From: Gammaproteobacteria bacterium
Lineage (GTDB): Bacteria > Pseudomonadota > Gammaproteobacteria > Chromatiales > Chromatiaceae
Assembly (NCBI GenBank): GCA_006227775.1
Contig: SBFV01000270.1
Location: 1 to 6,096 of the forward strand
Direction of reading: 5' to 3'
DNA length: 6,096 nt
Shown here: piece after piece, positions 4,486-6,096 of the stretch
Numbering within the stretch: position 1 is the stretch's first letter
Layout: each line of letters begins with the position of its first letter
Program-made: the position numbers and the translations under genes
Notes under the pieces: generated by a model
Databases searched by the model: none
The model's input: the letters and a program-made list of their open reading frames with translations, nothing else
Told to the model about the DNA's origin: nothing

Positions 4486-6096
4486 ATGTTCAGCCCCCCG
4501 CCCTCCACCGCCGATCCTCCGATCCTCGATGCCCAGGGTTGCCCTTCGTCCTGGGGTCTGTTGGGGGGGATCGGGTTACGGGGTCCCCTGGCTGGCATGA
4601 TCCTGGGGCTGGGGGGTCTGGCGGGGGTGCCGCTTCTGCCGACGGCCGGGCCCTGGTCCGGCCTCGTGACCCCGATCTGGATGGGCTCCCTGGCACTGTC
4701 CATCGGTGGTCTTGGTCTCGTGGGGCTGCGCCTGCGCCAGCGCTTGCTGTCTCCCCTGGCCGTGCTGGAGGCGACGGTGGCACGGGTTTTTCAGGGCGAG
4801 CCCGGGGCCAGCCTGTCCCTGCGGGAGCCTGCCCTGGCGGCGGGGGTCCTGGGTCCCCTGGTGCGCGCCATCCATGGCATCAACGAGGAACTGGCCGAGA
4901 TCTACGAAGATATGGACAATCGGGTGGCCCGCCAGACTATGCGTCTCGCGCAAAAGACGGCGTCGATCAAGACGCTTTACGAGGTCGCGGCGGGAATCAA
5001 CACCGCGAATTCAATGGACGGCCTGTTGCTGCGCTTCCTGCGCGTGCTCAAGGAGATGGTCAATGGCCGCGCGGCCTCGGTACGTCTGGTTCTGCCGGAT
5101 GGTGCCAGGCGGCTGGTAGGTTCCATTGGCCTTGATGGGGAACTGGTGAGCGATCCCGCGATGGGCCCCGTCGACCTGTGCCTCTGTGGCAACGTCCTGG
5201 CTCCCGGCGATATCCTCTGCGATCAGGACTGCCAATACTGCTCCCGTGTCTATGGACGTCGGATGTTCCGCGGTGACGAGATCGATGTGGTAACCATCCC
5301 CCTGGAACATCGGGACGAATTACTCGGCTTCTACACCATCTTCGTCGACAAGCCCGGAATCGCGGCCCGAGAGGACATCCTCGAGCTCCTCTACAGTATC
5401 GGTCACCATTTGGGCATCGCGGTGGCCAAATACCGCTCCGACGAGGCCAGTCGTCGTCTTTCGATCATCGAGGAGCGCAACTCCCTGGCCAACGAGCTCC
5501 ACGACTCCCTTGCCCAGACCCTCGCAAGCCTGCGGTTGCAGGTGAATCTGCTGGGCGAGACGCTGGAACAGGCTGAGACGCCGGCCAAGGCCCGGCTGGA
5601 CCTGGAACGTTTGCGGGGCGGCTTGGACGAAGCGAACCGCGAGTTGCGCAGTCTGCTGGCCAATTTTCGGGCGCCCCTGGACCAGCGCGGCCTGGTGCCG
5701 GCCCTGGAACGGATTACGGAGAGTTTCCGCCAGGCTACTGGGCTTCACGTCCTCTTTCAGAACAACACCCGCCCCATTGAGCTGCCGCCCGCTGGTGAGC
5801 TCCAGGTCATCCGCATCGCCCAGGAGGCCCTGGCCAATATCCGCAAGCATGCCCGGGCGCATACGGTGCGGGTCCTGTTGGCGACCCGACTGGATGGCGG
5901 TCAGGCCCTGTTGGTCGAGGACGACGGGGTCGGTTTCCGCCTGCCTGATGCCGAAAGTCAGGGGGGTGAGCACATCGGCCTCTCCATCATGCGGGAACGG
6001 GCACGGCGCATTGGCGCCGAGCTGCGTATCGAGACCGAGCCGGAGGAGGGGACCCGGGTGGAACTACATTTCTCACTGCCGGAGCGCCATCATTCC
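4486..6096 (+). CDS. NarX/NarQ-type sensor histidine kinase (HAMP, Cys-rich GAF-like, HisKA_3, HATPase), 3' end outside window
   Basis: This inner-membrane kinase is open for 537 codons to the window edge; the ATPase domain is essentially finished, so few residues are missing. Two hydrophobic helices (about 33-53 and 60-82) are separated by only 6-10 residues, so the large periplasmic sensor region of E. coli NarX is absent. A HAMP domain follows (about 82-135, with P90-LAVLE), then a charged coiled coil (about 130-165) and a GAF-like module (about 165-310). That module carries five cysteines: C232, C234, C245, C249 and C252. The H-box LANELHDSLAQTLA places the phospho-acceptor at H339 and closely resembles NarX. 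The ATPase domain has an N-box EALANIRKHA (N451), G1 VEDDGVGF (478-484) and G2 EHIGLSIMRERA (495-506). It should phosphorylate a NarL/LuxR-type regulator, probably encoded next. The start is uncertain: in-frame ATGs at 4345 and 4405 exist, and none has a good Shine-Dalgarno. The signal is unknown; redox or metal sensing by the cysteines is inferred. Confidence 0.9.
   Translation, partial: MFSPPPSTADPPILDAQGCPSSWGLLGGIGLRGPLAGMILGLGGLAGVPLLPTAGPWSGLVTPIWMGSLALSIGGLGLVGLRLRQRLLSPLAVLEATVARVFQGEPGASLSLREPALAAGVLGPLVRAIHGINEELAEIYEDMDNRVARQTMRLAQKTASIKTLYEVAAGINTANSMDGLLLRFLRVLKEMVNGRAASVRLVLPDGARRLVGSIGLDGELVSDPAMGPVDLCLCGNVLAPGDILCDQDCQYCSRVYGRRMFRGDEIDVVTIPLEHRDELLGFYTIFVDKPGIAAREDILELLYSIGHHLGIAVAKYRSDEASRRLSIIEERNSLANELHDSLAQTLASLRLQVNLLGETLEQAETPAKARLDLERLRGGLDEANRELRSLLANFRAPLDQRGLVPALERITESFRQATGLHVLFQNNTRPIELPPAGELQVIRIAQEALANIRKHARAHTVRVLLATRLDGGQALLVEDDGVGFRLPDAESQGGEHIGLSIMRERARRIGAELRIETEPEEGTRVELHFSLPERHHS

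Noticed and set aside
5320..5973. A 217-codon minus-strand frame opposite the kinase core
   Set aside because: The plus strand carries the H, N, G1 and G2 boxes in one frame; the antisense product has no motif.

Overview
The window is GC-rich, with long spurious open frames opposite its real genes. Its proteins (a NarX-type sensor kinase, an ATM1-type ABC exporter, a short S24-fold protein) look proteobacterial, most likely gammaproteobacterial, possibly a purple sulfur bacterium or relative. The taxonomic call is an inference from protein style; no rRNA or tRNA gene is present to fix it.

Left part, minus strand (1-1986). The first 65 bases encode a 21-residue piece of an RND/HlyD-type membrane fusion protein. 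Its frame hits a TAG at a sharp boundary (66-68). Beyond lies about 230 bp of unassigned sequence rich in small inverted repeats, which may be a mobile-element or intron remnant (unproven). Then comes a complete AAA+ ATPase with a C-terminal DUF4143 domain (299-1462). Its start is preceded by an AT-rich imperfect palindrome that stands out from the local GC-rich sequence. Upstream of it is a 117-residue S24/LexA-fold protein (1633-1986) with no DNA-binding domain and with both catalytic positions replaced.

Middle (1987-4176). A 309-bp divergent intergenic region carries short direct repeats and palindromes. It separates the S24-like gene from a plus-strand gene for a complete half-size ABC exporter of the ATM1/HMT1 type (626 residues), predicted to export glutathione-linked metal or persulfide cargo from the cytoplasm.

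Right part (4177-6096). After another roughly 300-bp gap, a plus-strand sensor histidine kinase of the NarX/NarQ (HisKA_3) class begins and runs off the window with its catalytic core essentially complete. It has two closely spaced membrane helices with almost no periplasmic loop, then HAMP, a five-cysteine GAF-like module, an H-box and an ATPase domain. This layout suggests a cytoplasmic or membrane-proximal signal (redox or metal) rather than periplasmic nitrate. A LuxR/NarL-type response regulator is the expected partner just outside the window.

No tRNA, rRNA, CRISPR array or complete insertion sequence was seen. The most noteworthy items are the loop-less, Cys-rich NarX-like kinase, the active-site-less S24 protein beside an ATPase with an operator-like palindrome, and the truncation junction at the left edge. 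I did not find a clearly new multi-gene system.
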